Source of the DNA: Tricholoma matsutake
Lineage: Eukaryota; Basidiomycota; Agaricomycetes; Agaricales; Tricholomataceae
Length of the DNA stretch: 64,000 nucleotides
Assembly: GCA_026075535.2 (NCBI GenBank)
Contig: AP026544.2
Location: 7,812,001 to 7,876,000 of the forward strand
Reading direction: 5' to 3'
This document shows positions 1 through 11,139 of this stretch, piece after piece. The notes beneath the pieces are model-generated. The model made no database searches. It was given only the letters and a program-made list of their open reading frames with translations, and was not told the DNA's origin. Numbering within the stretch: position 1 is the first letter of the stretch; each line of letters opens with the position of its first letter. A program made the position numbers and the translations under genes.

Positions 1-250
1 CTTCAGTAAATGAGAACACTGATTAATGCTGATTAACCAGAGGTGGAACTAATACATTGACATCATTGCTGGTAACTAATGCCTGCTATGTCATCATCAA
101 TCCTGGCTGCCAAAAATAGTACTATCCTCAAATATGACACTGGATGGGATAGGTGAGTTGTCCTAGATACTAATGTAACAAGAATTTTCACTGCTCATTC
201 TGTTGTACATCCAACTCCATCCTACTTAACTTTGTTCTAGCTTTGCCTTC

Positions 251-1440
251 CTATTCATCTTGGTAACCTGTTTGTCTTTTCAGCAACGTGGTGGGGGTTG
301 GTTGGACTTTGCACAAAGCATGAGCTGCTGTTGCTATCTTGGGGTAGTTTAGTGCAGTTTGTGTTGTGAATGTAACATTGCTTACATGTGTATAATTTCC
401 ATCTAGGAGGAGAACTACCATCATTTTGAAAGTTCCACCTCTCAAAGGTACTGCAAGGAATGGTAATTTCACTTCAACAATGTCCCTGACCTGGAACTGT
501 GTGGGAGAAGTGGGTATGTACCTGTTATATAATTGTGAGCATTTCTTAGGCCATTTGTTCCAGTGCTTACTTATAACCCCCTCCAAAGTGATTAATGGTT
601 CATTCCCAATATCTAACCTTGTTGTCCTCACCATGAAAATACTGGCCTTTCACAAGTTCTGCAAGCTTTCCATCAGGATCTACTTCATGACCAAGTTCCA
701 AGGCAGGATCAGTTAGAGCCTCCATTCTAGCTGTGAAAAGCCTGTTGGATGTGCTTACAGATTGATAGTCTTCATAGTTGTCCAGAACCCAGGCTTGTAA
801 CTTGGTGGGTGGGACACACTTAGTGAAGACTGCATAGATGCTTGATAAGTTGTCTGCTGCTGCCAGAAAGGATGGGGTTTGTAATCCTGTCATCAATATG
901 GACTGTTTGAGAAATCTAATGCAAGCTTTTTGCAGGCTGATGCATAGTTGGCATATGTGTTCTGGATATAGCTTGATGCATAACTTTCTTTTGCAAATTG
1001 GGGTATGTCCTTTTGCCAGATGATACCCTGGACACTCAAAATTGCTTCTTCCAGGGTTTTGTCTTCTTGTTTGAATGCCAGCTGCCATCACTGAGGATTA
1101 GTTTCCTCAACTGTGTCATAGTGGATCAGTATCTTGTAAGTGTTATACATTAGGTTGTAGACACACTGGGGAATGCTGAACTGGCCTTGAATCATAAGTT
1201 CAGATAACTGGGGACCAGTGTGAGCATTGTCCACTCTTGTCTGGGCAATAGTCTCCAGAGCATCAGCTACAGGCACTCATTCAATTTAGTGTTGGAAATT
1301 ATCTTTGTTCAAGCTCACCAGCAGCCTTGCTATCATAGTGGATATCCATAATTTGGTGCTAGGAAAATACATCGCTGAAGTTCAGTGGTGGTGGGGTAAA
1401 TTTCATGTTCTTCCTGCAATCCTTGAATTTTAGTGGGTTA
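251..1440 (-). pseudogene. Decayed protein gene of unknown family
   Basis: Three collinear minus-strand reading-frame blocks (about 1276-1088, 1091-600 and 634-251) read as parts of one protein broken by frameshifts and stops. The middle block contains a run ending QYFHGEDNKVRYWE, and the last contains FQVRDIVEVKLPF followed by a beta-rich stretch, VPLRGGTFKMMVVLLLDG. From memory, proteins with this 'HxxDNxVxYxE ... GDIVExQ' layout are frequent, unnamed and multi-copy in Agaricomycetes; I cannot assign a function. Upstream sequence near 1390-1440 (KFTPPPLNFSDVF on the minus strand) may be a more N-terminal exon. It ends close to the terminal repeat of the neighbouring element at 1451. The first 250 bases of the window show nothing recognisable. 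Confidence 0.45.
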
Positions 1441-1450
1441 CAGGAGTACA

Positions 1451-2640
1451 TTACACTCCCCCACCTATTCTGGTCAGATTCTGGTTAGTCTGACTGGAAT
1501 TTCCAGAATTTCTGGAATCCAGTGGAATTTTTTTGGTACATAGTTTTCCCTATGTAGAACCATTCCAGCTGGAATAATCATCAAATTTGCAACCGGACTC
1601 CTAATTGACTGGATCAACTGGATTCCACTGGAATCCACTGGACTCTAACCAAAATGTATGAGATAAAACTTTGTGTACATAGCAAGAATTGAACACTCAA
1701 CATTTTCACTTCATAACATGTCACAAGGATTAACCACTACACTATGCAGCCATTACAGGTGAGTCTACTGATCAATTTAGATACCACATCCAGTGGCTGT
1801 GTATGACAAAGCAGTTGGCCGCATCATCTGCCAGCTCATCACTCACCACCATGATGTGCAGCTTGCATCACACCACCACTTCAACATCCACCATGACAAC
1901 TCCTACACCCAGCACACTATTGGATAATGCCACCAGAGGCTACAAACAACCAACATGGCATGAAACACAGGCCCAAACCAATGTCAACATTGTTTTGGGC
2001 CCCAGGTAAGTTTCATTTCAGTTTCATAACATATTTTTTCATTGATGTGGGTTTTAACTATATTACAATGACACACTGAGCTCAATACAACCCACATACG
2101 CCAATGGCACCCACAGAAAAAATGGACAATGGCAACCAGAAACAGCAACAAAAAGGGTGCCAACTGATTGGGGAGGGGAACTGCACTGCAGACACCAGGT
2201 AAGCACCAACCACAACCCCTCTACAACCCCCCACTAACTGCACCAGAGGGACCAGACAGGACAACAGGAATGACACAGAATGACAGCAACACCGCAGGAC
2301 AGTGAGATGATGAACACACAGAGGAAATGATGAGGACCAGGAACAACAACAGCAGTGAAGATGCACCAAGGATGGCGCAACAAGGATGGTGCAACAAGTA
2401 CAGTGAACCAAGGATGGCGCATGGAAGAAGACACACTGATGATGATGCACTGAGGACAGCACAACCAGGACAGCACAACCAGGAAGATGGACCAAGGATG
2501 ACACACTTGCCATGACAACACATGCAGGATGGTGCAACAAGGATGACACACCAAAGAAGATCCACCAAGGATGACAACCAGGGCAGTGCAACCAATCTGA
2601 GTCCGGCATCAGATCAGGAACCCCCTTCAATTCCACATCA
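1451..2640. mobile_element. Truncated TIR element with tRNA-like end
   Basis: The left end reads TTACACTCCCCC, the same terminal motif as the complete element at 51841-53586. As there, a minus-strand tRNA-like block follows, then a short His/Thr-rich reading frame, then a conserved splice-donor context TTGGGCCCCAGGT (donor GT at 2006). The intron's 3' splice site is degraded here. From 2280 to 2620 the sequence is built of repeated GATGGTGCAACAAGGATG-like units. No right-hand TIR is present; the copy ends where gypsy protease sequence begins near 2650, so it is a truncated, older relative. Long minus-strand Cys/Ser/Leu-rich frames over 2082-2645 are shadows of this repeat. Confidence 0.6.
1686..1744 (-). 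other. tRNA-like Pol III promoter (A and B boxes)
   Basis: On the minus strand, TAGTGTAGTGG (1744-1734) fits the A-box consensus TRGYNNARNNG and GTTCAATTC (1694-1686) fits the B-box consensus GWTCRANNC, 50 nt apart. The boxes point towards the element's left terminus at 1451. It is not a functional tRNA gene: no clean acceptor or anticodon stem is visible. Confidence 0.55.
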
Positions 2641-2678
2641 GGCACAGGTAGGGGTCCGGCATGACACTTCTGAGTATG

Positions 2679-3119
2679 TCACAGTGAGGCCTTCTGTCCA
2701 TGACATTCTTGCCTGGCTTCTGTGAAACAAGTGCGACAGCTGGATGGACAGTGGCTCATGGTAACCTCCCCAGTATGCCAGTTGACCTCTGGGTTATGGT
2801 CTCGAAGCCATGGATAGCCCAAGATCACTTTCTGCTTTCCTAACTGAGTGACAGGAAAAAGGGCACGCTCACTGTGATCTTTGTAATGAAGGACCAGATC
2901 TACAACCTCTCGGATGGCACCAGCTTTGTTTGGGGACCCATCCACATTGTAGACAGGTATTGGATGTGAGAGTGAGCAAGTGTTCAGGCGATGTTGTTGT
3001 GCAAGATGGGCATCAATGAAGAGACTGGTCACACCCAAGTCCAGGAGTGCAGGGACACCAAGTATCTGTTCAGTGTCGGTAGTCTGTAGTTTGATTGCCA
3101 GGCTCAAGGAATGTGTCAA
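2679..3119 (-). pseudogene. Ty3/gypsy aspartic protease fragment
   Basis: A 146-codon minus-strand frame carries a retropepsin domain. The active-site region reads LLDLGVTSLFID, where the family has LLDSGATSLFID, so the catalytic D is kept but S and A are changed. The C-terminal part has VILGYPWLRDHNPEVNW, typical of fungal gypsy proteases. It is related to, but distinct from, the protease of the plus-strand element at 6586-6996. No gag or reverse transcriptase is attached on either side, so it is an isolated remnant that abuts the LTR-like sequence beginning near 3123. Confidence 0.75.
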
Positions 3120-3122
3120 GAG

Positions 3123-4310
3123 TGTTAGGAAACTGCCCCATTACCTAATGAAATTTCATTTTTGTAAGGGGACTAGGGGGGTGCCCTGTGTGTTTTTCCT
3201 ATTTTTTATGTTCGTCCCATATTTTTCCCCACCTCATTTCCTTCTATTCTTCATTTTCTATGATTTTTCCGGATTTTATTACTAATTTTCCCTTGCTATC
3301 ATGTTTGTATATGTTGACACTTTTATATTTAGAGGCGGAGTACCCCTTCCGACACATACCCCTTGGTATGATGTCATTCGGCGGCCTTGATCCGCCTATC
3401 TCTGCCTTTTTCTATTTTTAGGTTATATTTGATTTTTGTCGTCTTCACATATACTGGGCATCAGCAAGGGGATCCTTAGAGTTTTCTCTTCGGATTTCCC
3501 TTTGCTAGGTGCGCCCCCAATGCCTGTATTATGTAGTATAATTTTAACTTCGGATTTCCCTTTGCTAGAGGCTTAGGTTGCCCTTATAATTTTTATTTTA
3601 CTATGTCAAATTACACCCAATGACACCAAATGACGCCAAAGTACACTACACTTTGATAGCATGAGAATTTTATTTTGCACGCATCAAGATGTATGTGCAT
3701 GTATGCATGCATTGGTAACAACAATGTACAACATATGTAACATAGTATATAAACCCTAAATATACACCTAGGGGATGGCAGTTGTGTTCTCTTAGGTATT
3801 CCACCTACGCTTGTGGTGTGAACAGCCTATCTCAACAAACTCATCTATAAATAACCCCTCACATCAAAACCATCAATTCCCCCATCACATGCACAGATCC
3901 TGCCCCCTTCTTGTAGAGAGAACCCACACGGTCTTAGCTAGCAGATAGTGGGTGTCACCCTAACAGAAGAACACAACTTCCCACATCAGTGTGCCTTCTC
4001 TTACTTGCACATACGTCATTGTTTCACTGTGCCACATCCAATGACTCATCCTTTCGGCATGAGCCAGAAGTACTTGTACATACATAATCTACCTTTTCTT
4101 TCATAAGCCGATGCCAGGCCTCGCCTTACATTGCGACTGCCAGTGATTGAGAGACAGTGCTCATCATTAGGACAGCTGCAACCAGACTACTGATTGGATC
4201 TGGTTTAGTTATGATTTACATTACTCTATTTGGACGACTATTTTAGTTACAGGCCAAATTCAGTGATATCTCCAAGATCAGGCACTGTTGGAAGGAGTAT
4301 TGATCTGAAG
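3123..4310 (+). repeat. Candidate 5' LTR
   Basis: AT-rich noncoding sequence lies between the upstream protease fragment and gag. It starts with TGTTAGGAAACTG at 3123, contains a TATATAAA box (3746-3753) and a 21-base direct repeat starting CTTCGGATTTCCC at about 3488 and 3549 (61 bp apart). GGCGCCCAAC near 4321 could be a primer-binding site. The 3' LTR is missing, so neither boundary can be confirmed by pairing. There is no credible protein gene in this stretch. Confidence 0.45.
3746..3753 (+). promoter_or_regulatory. Probable LTR TATA box
   Basis: TATATAAA inside the candidate LTR, upstream of gag and in the same orientation. Position is consistent with a Pol II start about 30 bases downstream; there is no direct evidence of the start. 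Confidence 0.4.
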
Positions 4311-4437
4311 TGTCAAAATAGGCGCCCAACAAACCAATGAACCATTGACGAACATCACATGACCCATAGACATTTGGAGAGGTCTCAAAGAACAAATCTT
4401 GAGTTTGTTGAAGTGATTCATCACAGGTTTCACAATT

Positions 4438-6374
4438 ATGTCCAAACCCTCAACTTCTAATCCTGGTCCTAATCCTGTTCCCACACCAGTGCTAGAGGCA
4501 AAAATTGATGCACTTACAGTGCAAATGTCACAATTAGTGTCAGTGTTGGCAGCATCACAGCCCAGACTAGTGTTTAAAGGTCCAGTCTGTAGGACTGAAA
4601 AAAAGACTGAAACTGAACTGAACTGGACCGATTAGGACTGGACCAGTGGTCTATTTATGGACTGGTCTTTTTCAGTCCAGTTGCTGGTCTTTCGTCTTGA
4701 GAAATATAGTAGGACCGATGAAAAACCGGTTTAAACCGGTTGTGACCTGTTTCTTGTCTTAACGTATGTTGGACCTTACTCCCACACATATTTACTTCAT
4801 TTTCGGTCCCTGGATCATCAAAAACGGTCAAGAATTGGTTGAGATATGACCAAAAACATTTTTGTATGAGTATTTCGTTGTATCAGAACAACTTTGATTG
4901 CATTGCTTATTACCTGAGCTATGATTTTTTTTTGTACAGCTGTATGACATCATAAAAGTAACAACAACACACCTAATTATCTTTACCATGTGATTTTATT
5001 CATATAACAGCCCAAATGAGTGTGACTACAAACTACAAATTACAAACTGAAAACTGCAACTTGAATGCATGTCCTTTCGGTTTTGGCCATATCTCAGTCA
5101 AATGTTGACGGAATTGCTTAAATGTTGGATCAGTCTATGGAGTATTACAATTTCTATCCATGAATATAATGTATCTGAGGTAATGGTTATATTTGTTGAG
5201 ATACCTATGGGTTATTTGGCACAATAAATTTTACGACAAAAGACCGGTCTAAACCAGTCTTTTTTCAGTCCATGGACCGATTATAACTGGTCCTAAAGGG
5301 TCCAGTTGCAGTCCTCCAATATCTGGGTTGGTCCTAGACCAGTTGCGGTTGCTGGTTGCCCCATTTGGAAGTCAAAAACCGGACCGGACTGGACCTTTAA
5401 ACACTAGCCCAGACAAGCAAAAGTACAGCCAGAGACAACAGAAGATAGAGATGATGAGATGGTGGAGATGGTGGAGTGGATGTCACATGAGGATGAGATG
5501 GCGGAGAGATCTGGAAATGGAAAAGTGTGCTTACCTAAGTATGTGCCCCCGCAAATCTTTGATGGTACCATGGAGAACACAAAATCTTTTATCAGCTCTA
5601 TAGTATTGTGGGAGGAAGCCAGAGTTTTGTACAGCCAAGTCTAGGATTATGTTTTCTCTCTCATACATTCAGGGGGGGAAAGCACAGTTCTGGAGAAATG
5701 AGGCTATTAATCAAATTGCTGTGGGAAGTAAACCATTTCCAACCTTCAAGGAATTTTTGGAGAGATTGGAGGCACAGTTTGGGGACCCTAATCCAAAGGT
5801 GACAGCCAATGCCAAATTAAAAACCATGTGCCAAGGTTCCCTAATGGCAGATGAATTTATTTGGCAGTTCAAAGCAGAAGCTTCACAAATGGATATGGGA
5901 GAAGCCACATTGGCAGAGTTTTTGAAAGCAGGATTAAATCCCTCTTTATTCAAGTCTATCTACCGACTACCTTCCATGCCAGAGAAGTTGGACAAGTGGT
6001 ATAATTGGGCAATGCGCCTTGATCAGCAATATCAGCAGGAACAGGCAGAATCAAAGTTGATGTACAGAAGTAGCAAATTTGGAAAGCCATCAGGAGGAAA
6101 GTCTGAGAAAGGAAAGGCACCTCAGGTGCAAGCTCTGAGGGCACAGCTACCAGCCATGGCAGTGACACCTATAGTTATGGAGTCAGCAGCACCACCAGAT
6201 GCAATGGAGGTTGATCAAGCAGGGAGACAAGCCCCACTTAAATGTTTTAACTGTGGGCAGTTGCGACACATTGCTAGGAATTGTATGCAGAAAAGAAAGA
6301 TCAGGGAAGCTACAATCGAGGAAGTGAAGATGGAGGAAGGCAGGCAGAAGAATTTTGTGGAAGAGTCCCAGTGA
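4438..6374 (+). pseudogene. Gag (capsid/nucleocapsid) of gypsy element
   Basis: The N-terminal part begins MSKPSTSNPG at 4438 and runs to the MITE insertion at 4567. Removing 4568-5406 plus one copy of the 8-bp target duplication rejoins the frame, which continues through an acidic linker into a retrotransposon gag domain (5649-6050: FWRNEAINQIAVG, FLERLEAQFGDPNP). The nucleocapsid knuckle CFNCGQLRHIARNC near 6243 is CX2CX4HX4C, with R in place of the usual G before His. A stop lies at about 5642. Gag packages the element RNA; this copy cannot make the full protein. Confidence 0.8.
4568..5406. mobile_element. hAT-like MITE, copy A
   Basis: 839-bp noncoding element. The ends are inverted repeats TAGTGTTTAAAGGTCCAG (left) and the matching right end finishing CACTA. 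It is flanked by a perfect 8-bp duplication GCCCAGAC (4560-4567 and 5407-5414). An 8-bp duplication and TAGNG termini are hallmarks of hAT transposons. The interior is rich in GACTGGTC/GACCAGTC-type words near both ends, giving strong foldback potential. There is no coding capacity. Related copies lie at 56449, 58007 and 59118. Confidence 0.9.
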
Positions 6375-6585
6375 AGGTTTCCCCATTGGTGACCCAGAAT
6401 CATTACAATGCATTAGTATCTGAGGAAACTGAGAGCATATCAGAAAAGGAAATTGAGGAGGAGTACAATCATTCTGAAGCAGTATTTCCGAAAACCTCAA
6501 AATTCTTTTTTCGCTCTGCACAAATAGAACCCAAAATCACATTGACTATGGGATTGAAGACAGTGGACACACATGCAGCAATTGA

Positions 6586-6996
6586 GTGGAAGTGTTGCTT
6601 GATAGCGGTGCTACAGGATTATTTATTAATCAGTCCTTAATTACCAGAAATGGTATCAGCACACACAAGCTGGCGCAACCTATAATGGTGTATAATATTG
6701 ATGGAACAATCAATCATGGAGGAACTATCAAGGAGGAGGTGACTATGGTACTAAAGTATCAGGAGCATCAGGAGTGAGCTGTATTCAAAGTGTGCAATCT
6801 TGGGAAAACCAATCTAATAATAGGATGTCCATGGTTACAGAAGCATAATCCCAAAATTGATTGGAAAACTGGGAAAGTACAAATGACTCATTGTCCTAAG
6901 GAATGTAATGTGTATGGGAGGAAGATGAAGAAGGAGAAAGGGAGAGGAAGAACATCCGAGGAGGTATTCTGTGACGATGGAGGAAGTGGAGGATGA
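6586..6996 (+). pseudogene. Aspartic protease of gypsy element
   Basis: LLDSGATGLFINQSL near 6595 holds the catalytic DSGA triad of retropepsins. LIIGCPWLQKHNPKIDW follows near 6815 as the C-terminal signature. An in-frame TGA at 6775-6777 separates the two halves at an Arg position. The enzyme would cut Gag-Pol. It lies directly downstream of gag in the same orientation and upstream of reverse transcriptase. Confidence 0.85.
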
Positions 6997-7059
6997 GGAA
7001 ATGCCAAATGGAGAAGTTTCAATCATGATTGAAAAGGAAGAGCAGAGGCAAACCTTTGA

Positions 7060-8690
7060 AGCCATTCATGGAGGACAGTCATGGGACAAGAATATTGTGA
7101 ATGAGGAGAAGCCAGTGGAGGAGTGTGTACCAAAAGCATATCATGAGTATCTGTCAGTCTTTCAGAAGAAGGAGTCTGAGTGAATGCCGGTGTGGAAGCC
7201 ATGGGATCATGTGATCGAGATGAAGCCAGGGTTTGTGCTGAAGAAGTTGAAGGTATATTCATTATCTCTGATGGAACAAGAAGAAGTTGATGTGTTCCTA
7301 AATGAGCAATTGCGCAAAGGATACATACAACCTTCAAAATCACCACAGACATCACCAATATTCTTCATGCCAAAGAAAGATAGGAAAAAGAGGATGTGTA
7401 CAGATTACAGGTATTTGAATGAGTGGACAGTGAAGAATGCATACCCCCTGCCTTTGATTTCTGAAATCATTGACAAGGTGGGAAAAGCCAAAGTCTTTAC
7501 AAAATTGGATTTATGATGGGGATACAATAATGTACAAATACAGAAAGGAGATGAGTGGAAGGCTGCATTTGGCACTGAGGATCCTTCAAGCCACTTGTCA
7601 TGTTTTTCAGGATTACCAATAGTCCCCCAACTTTCCAAAATATGATGAACAACATTTTCAAGGATGTAATTGACAAGGGCGTGGTAATAATATTTATTGA
7701 CAACATTCTGATATTTACGGAGGATGAAGAAAATCATGAGGTGATAGTGCAGGAGGTGTTGCAGAGGTTGGCAGAGAATGATCTATTTTTGAAACCAGAG
7801 AAGTGTGTGTTTGAGGCAAGCGAGATTGAGTTCCTAGGATTATTGATTGGTCCTGATGGAATCAAAATGGATCTGATCAAGGTACAGGCAATTACAGATT
7901 GGCCTGTGCCTACCCACATCAAAGAGGTTCAAGCTTTCTTGGGACTCACAAACTATTATCATTGCTTTGTGCATAATTTTTCCAAAATTGCTGCACCCTT
8001 ACATAACCTTATGCAAAAGGGAGTAGTGTGGAGGTGGGGAGAGCAGCAGCAGACAGTGTTTGAGGAGTTGAAGAGGAAGTTTGTGGAGGGACCAATATTA
8101 ACCCCAGTAGATTTCACCTGTCCTTTATGAGTGGAATCAGATGCATCTGACTTTGGTACTGGAGCAGTATTATCAATGCTGTGCAAAGATGACAAATGGC
8201 ATCCTTGTGCATATTTGTCCCAAGGGTTGAATGATGTGGAAAGGAATTATGATGTGCATGACAAAGAGATGTTGGGAATAATATGAGCATTGGAGGCGTG
8301 CATTATTTGGAGGGATGTACACATCAGATTGAGATCTGGACAGATCATCAAAATCTGCAATACTTCATGTCAGCTAAAAAGCTTAATTGCCGGCAAGCAC
8401 ATTGGGTACTATTCCTATCGCATTTCAATTTTCACTTAGTCCACAAGGTGGGAAGCTTAATGAGGAAGGCAGATGCACTATCCAAATGTATTGATCACAA
8501 AAGGGGGGTGGAGGAGGACAATAAGAATGTTACCTTACTCAAACCTGAATATTTTCACATTTGTGCTATGCATCAAGGGCATCTATTAATAGATGGCTCA
8601 GAAGCAGAAATGTTGTCTAAAATTAGACAATGTTCAGATATGGACAATGAGGTAGTGGAAGCTGACTTGATGTTGAGGCTGGAAAGAAGG
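7060..8690 (+). pseudogene. Reverse transcriptase and RNase H of gypsy element
   Basis: RT motifs in order: [17 protein letters not shown] (about 7330), [19 protein letters not shown] (about 7400), KLDL before a TGA at 7514-7516, then after a frameshift ITNSPPTFQNMMN (about 7610) and FIDNILIF (about 7695). The last is the catalytic YxDD box with the second Asp changed to Asn, so polymerase activity is lost even without the stops. RNase H follows: [13 protein letters not shown] (about 8130), then WTDHQNLQYF and KADALSK near 8470 after another frameshift. Similarity ends near 8690; no integrase. Confidence 0.88.
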
Positions 8691-9630
8691 ATGAAAACGT
8701 CCACGTTGGGTACTTATGGGAGAACTTGGGCAGCATTGGGAGGATACCGGAGCAGGGAGATAATAATGAGCCTAAGCGCTCCAGAAAGTTCCGGGTTCAC
8801 ACTCTGAAATCAGCTGGTGTGCACACGATGATCCTTTCGAAGCAATGTTGACCTCATGACATCAAATCAATAAGACCTACTAAAAGGAAATACGCGAGTC
8901 TCCCGACGTAAATGAGAGGGATGAGAAACCTCGATTCCTGTCAATGAGAAGATCTTTTGTCACTAAACAAAACTCCCCATGCCTTGTTAGCCTGCTGAGC
9001 TGGGAAACTGACATTGGCGCCCGCGATGGTCATCGGATGACCCTTGCGCGGCCATTTTGGTTGATCACCGTCCGAACTCCCGATCTCCATCAATCACTTC
9101 AACCAGGACTGCGTCTCGTTCCCGATTACTAACTCCCTTGGGACCAAGTGGAGGAACGTTACCGTTAAATCCCTGCATGAACTAAGGGAAAGGCCCTGTC
9201 TGGGGCTTGGCCTTGTCGTTCTCTGTAGATACGATTTTCTACCAGTTTTCTTAATGGACCGACGTGCCTGAAGTATTGATGGGTTTACACATGAGATCAA
9301 GGAGTGTATGAACGAGAAGTAACTAGATTTGACTGAAACAGGTGCGCTAGGAAGCGGAAGGAGAGAACACGAAAAGTGAATGAAAAAGGGACAGACACAG
9401 TGGGATCCCCGATCTCGGTCAACTTCCATAGGCTCAGTCTGCGACTGGATGCAAGGTTTCAAGCCCTCTGCACGCTACTAAAGGAAAGGATGATGCAATA
9501 TCAGAACACCAAATAAAACCAAGCTTACATCAGTCTGATATCGTACTTCTCTTCTCCACTGTAAACGTACACTTCTCTGGATAGAAGAGTGAAATGCGTA
9601 AGATCTCCAGAGCACCAAATAAACCCATGT
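8690..9630. other. CpG-rich intergenic stretch, no gene seen
   Basis: Base composition changes sharply here: many CpG dinucleotides (for example around 9010-9140), unlike the CpG-poor transposon sequence to the left. A 122-codon minus-strand frame (9094-9462) shows no domain and has low-complexity content, so I do not call it. The stretch may include 3' untranslated sequence of the minus-strand gene at 9631-10826. Confidence 0.5.
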
Positions 9631-10826
9631 TTACCGTTTTTGAACTTGCTTTTTCCGAACCAAGTCCCTGTACACCACATTCGCTTTGACCTCGAGCGTC
9701 ATGGGATTGCGCTCTTTACTTAGCTGCACCAAAACAAAGAATTCGACAAGGTCAGCAACACAAGTTCCTCTCGGGGACCCGTTCTTGACACCTAGTGTGA
9801 CTTCGAATTGCTGTTTCCGGAAATCTGTAACCAGGGTCTGTCCTGTTATAGAGGTATGCTCCGATGCGGTTGTAAGAGCGAGAGACGTAAGAGCTTTTGC
9901 CGTCGAATCAAGCCCTATCCGGAATTGTCCACCTGAACTGTGCTTCGTTTCGAATACATTAAGATCATTTGGTTTCCTAGGAGGCCAGATTCCCTGAATT
10001 CCTTGTTGAATGACATCTGTTGCAGAAGACGGGATGCAACTATTCACCTTTATATCGACATCTCGACTCTTGACCACGCCTTCTACCCTCACTTCGGCGC
10101 AGCCCTTTGCGTCCTCGCCTTTCTTTAAGCGGAATCCTAGAATACTCCACGGAACATCTTGAAACACGCCATACCTGAGAATATATGGAACGACGTGTCG
10201 CCAAATATATAACATGACGTACTCTATCTGAATTTGTACCATCTCCAATAGTGACAAGGTTTTACCCGTGCGGACAATGCGCAACATTTCGTGGCTGTCT
10301 GGAAGGGATGTGACTTTAAATACATAACAAACCTCGGTGGGATATCGTTACCGCCGTTATGGAGGTCCCTAAGCGCAACGACAACATCGGAGATGTTGCC
10401 TGGCGATGGTGAACTTGGATCCTCCGAAGAGGTTATAGCGGGTGACGTGGCGCCTGCTGAATGAGAACTGGTTCCTGGTCCTTTCATAAACTCGGCTAGC
10501 TGACCGTCTGACCGAAGGACTTGTGCCGTCAACGTGGTGACGTTCTCGATCTCGCCCTCAATACCGGTAAACTCGCTGTAGGATACGGAGATGAGTGAAG
10601 ATTGGCTGTCTGTAATGATGTTCCTACCCCGTCTCTGGAGGCGGTCCCTAGATGCCACAGGTGGAATGGGTAACTTATTCCGCACACTCGTCATCATGAA
10701 AATTCGCACCTCGACTTGTTGTCCAATAGCGGTGTGAGTACCGATAACTTTGCCCTTGATGCCGGTAAATTTGCTACAGTATATTGAGATAGGCAAAAAG
10801 CTGAGGAATATAGAACCATACGCCAT
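9631..10826 (-). CDS. Host gene of unknown function, two exons
   Basis: Two overlapping minus-strand frames (10826-10224 and 10287-9631) join if an intron of about 38 nt is removed near 10295-10335 (donor GTTTGT, acceptor ACAG), giving roughly 380 residues. The intron is short for the group, so the exact junction is uncertain. The N-terminal part contains two imperfect repeats centred on SKFTGIKGKV and SEFTGIEGEI; the middle is Ser/Pro-rich; the C-terminal half is predicted beta-rich with a basic end (KKQVQKR). I do not recognise the family. No internal stops, and CpG is preserved, unlike flanking transposons, so it is probably a live single-copy gene. Confidence 0.55.
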
Positions 10827-10993
10827 TCGGAGTGTCGTCCTTGGATGTGGGTGCTAGACAAGACTGTACTGCTGCATCATGATGTCCGAGTCGTCTTATC
10901 GGCCACGATGTCGGAAACATCAGCAAACCCTGATGTGCCTACAGCTGTCTGCACAGTGCTGTGCAGATGGCCACAGTGAGCTGTAGTGCCATA

Positions 10994-11101
10994 GATACCA
11001 TAGCAAAGGTACTTATATGGTGTGTGCAGCTCTGCATAGAGGCTGGGTTTACTATGGACTTCTATGGGGCTTATATGTAACGCCGTGTAGTACTGCATAG
11101 C
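10994..11101. repeat. Dispersed repeat, copy 1
   Basis: About 105 bp beginning GATACCATAGCAAAGGTA and ending near ACTGCATAGCA recur at 12804-12906 in direct orientation with a few differences. The surrounding sequence (10935-11110) is rich in GCAGTGCTGTGCAG-like palindromic words. Noncoding; probably part of a small transposon. Confidence 0.65.
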
Positions 11102-11139
11102 ACTGCAGAGCATTGAGTATTTGAAGGACATACACAATT

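Larger units (their letters stand above)
3123..8690 (+). mobile_element. Truncated Ty3/gypsy retrotransposon
   Basis: Order on the plus strand: candidate 5' LTR, gag with a CCHC knuckle, protease, reverse transcriptase, RNase H. Similarity stops near 8690, just after RNase H, so integrase and 3' LTR are missing. A hAT-like MITE (4568-5406) interrupts gag. In-frame TGA codons occur at 6775-6777, 7181-7183, 7514-7516, 8128-8130 and 8284-8286, all where arginine is expected, plus frameshifts near 7600 and 8290. The element is dead and old compared with its neighbours at 36917-45578. Confidence 0.85.

Noticed and set aside
2082..2645. Long overlapping minus-strand frames rich in Cys, Ser, Leu and His
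   Set aside because: They are the reverse reading of GATGGTGCAACAAGG-type repeats; several overlapping frames are open at once, as expected from low complexity, and none has a domain.
9094..9462. Minus-strand 122-codon gene
   Set aside because: No domain, Ser/Leu-rich composition and no splice or start context; more likely untranslated sequence.
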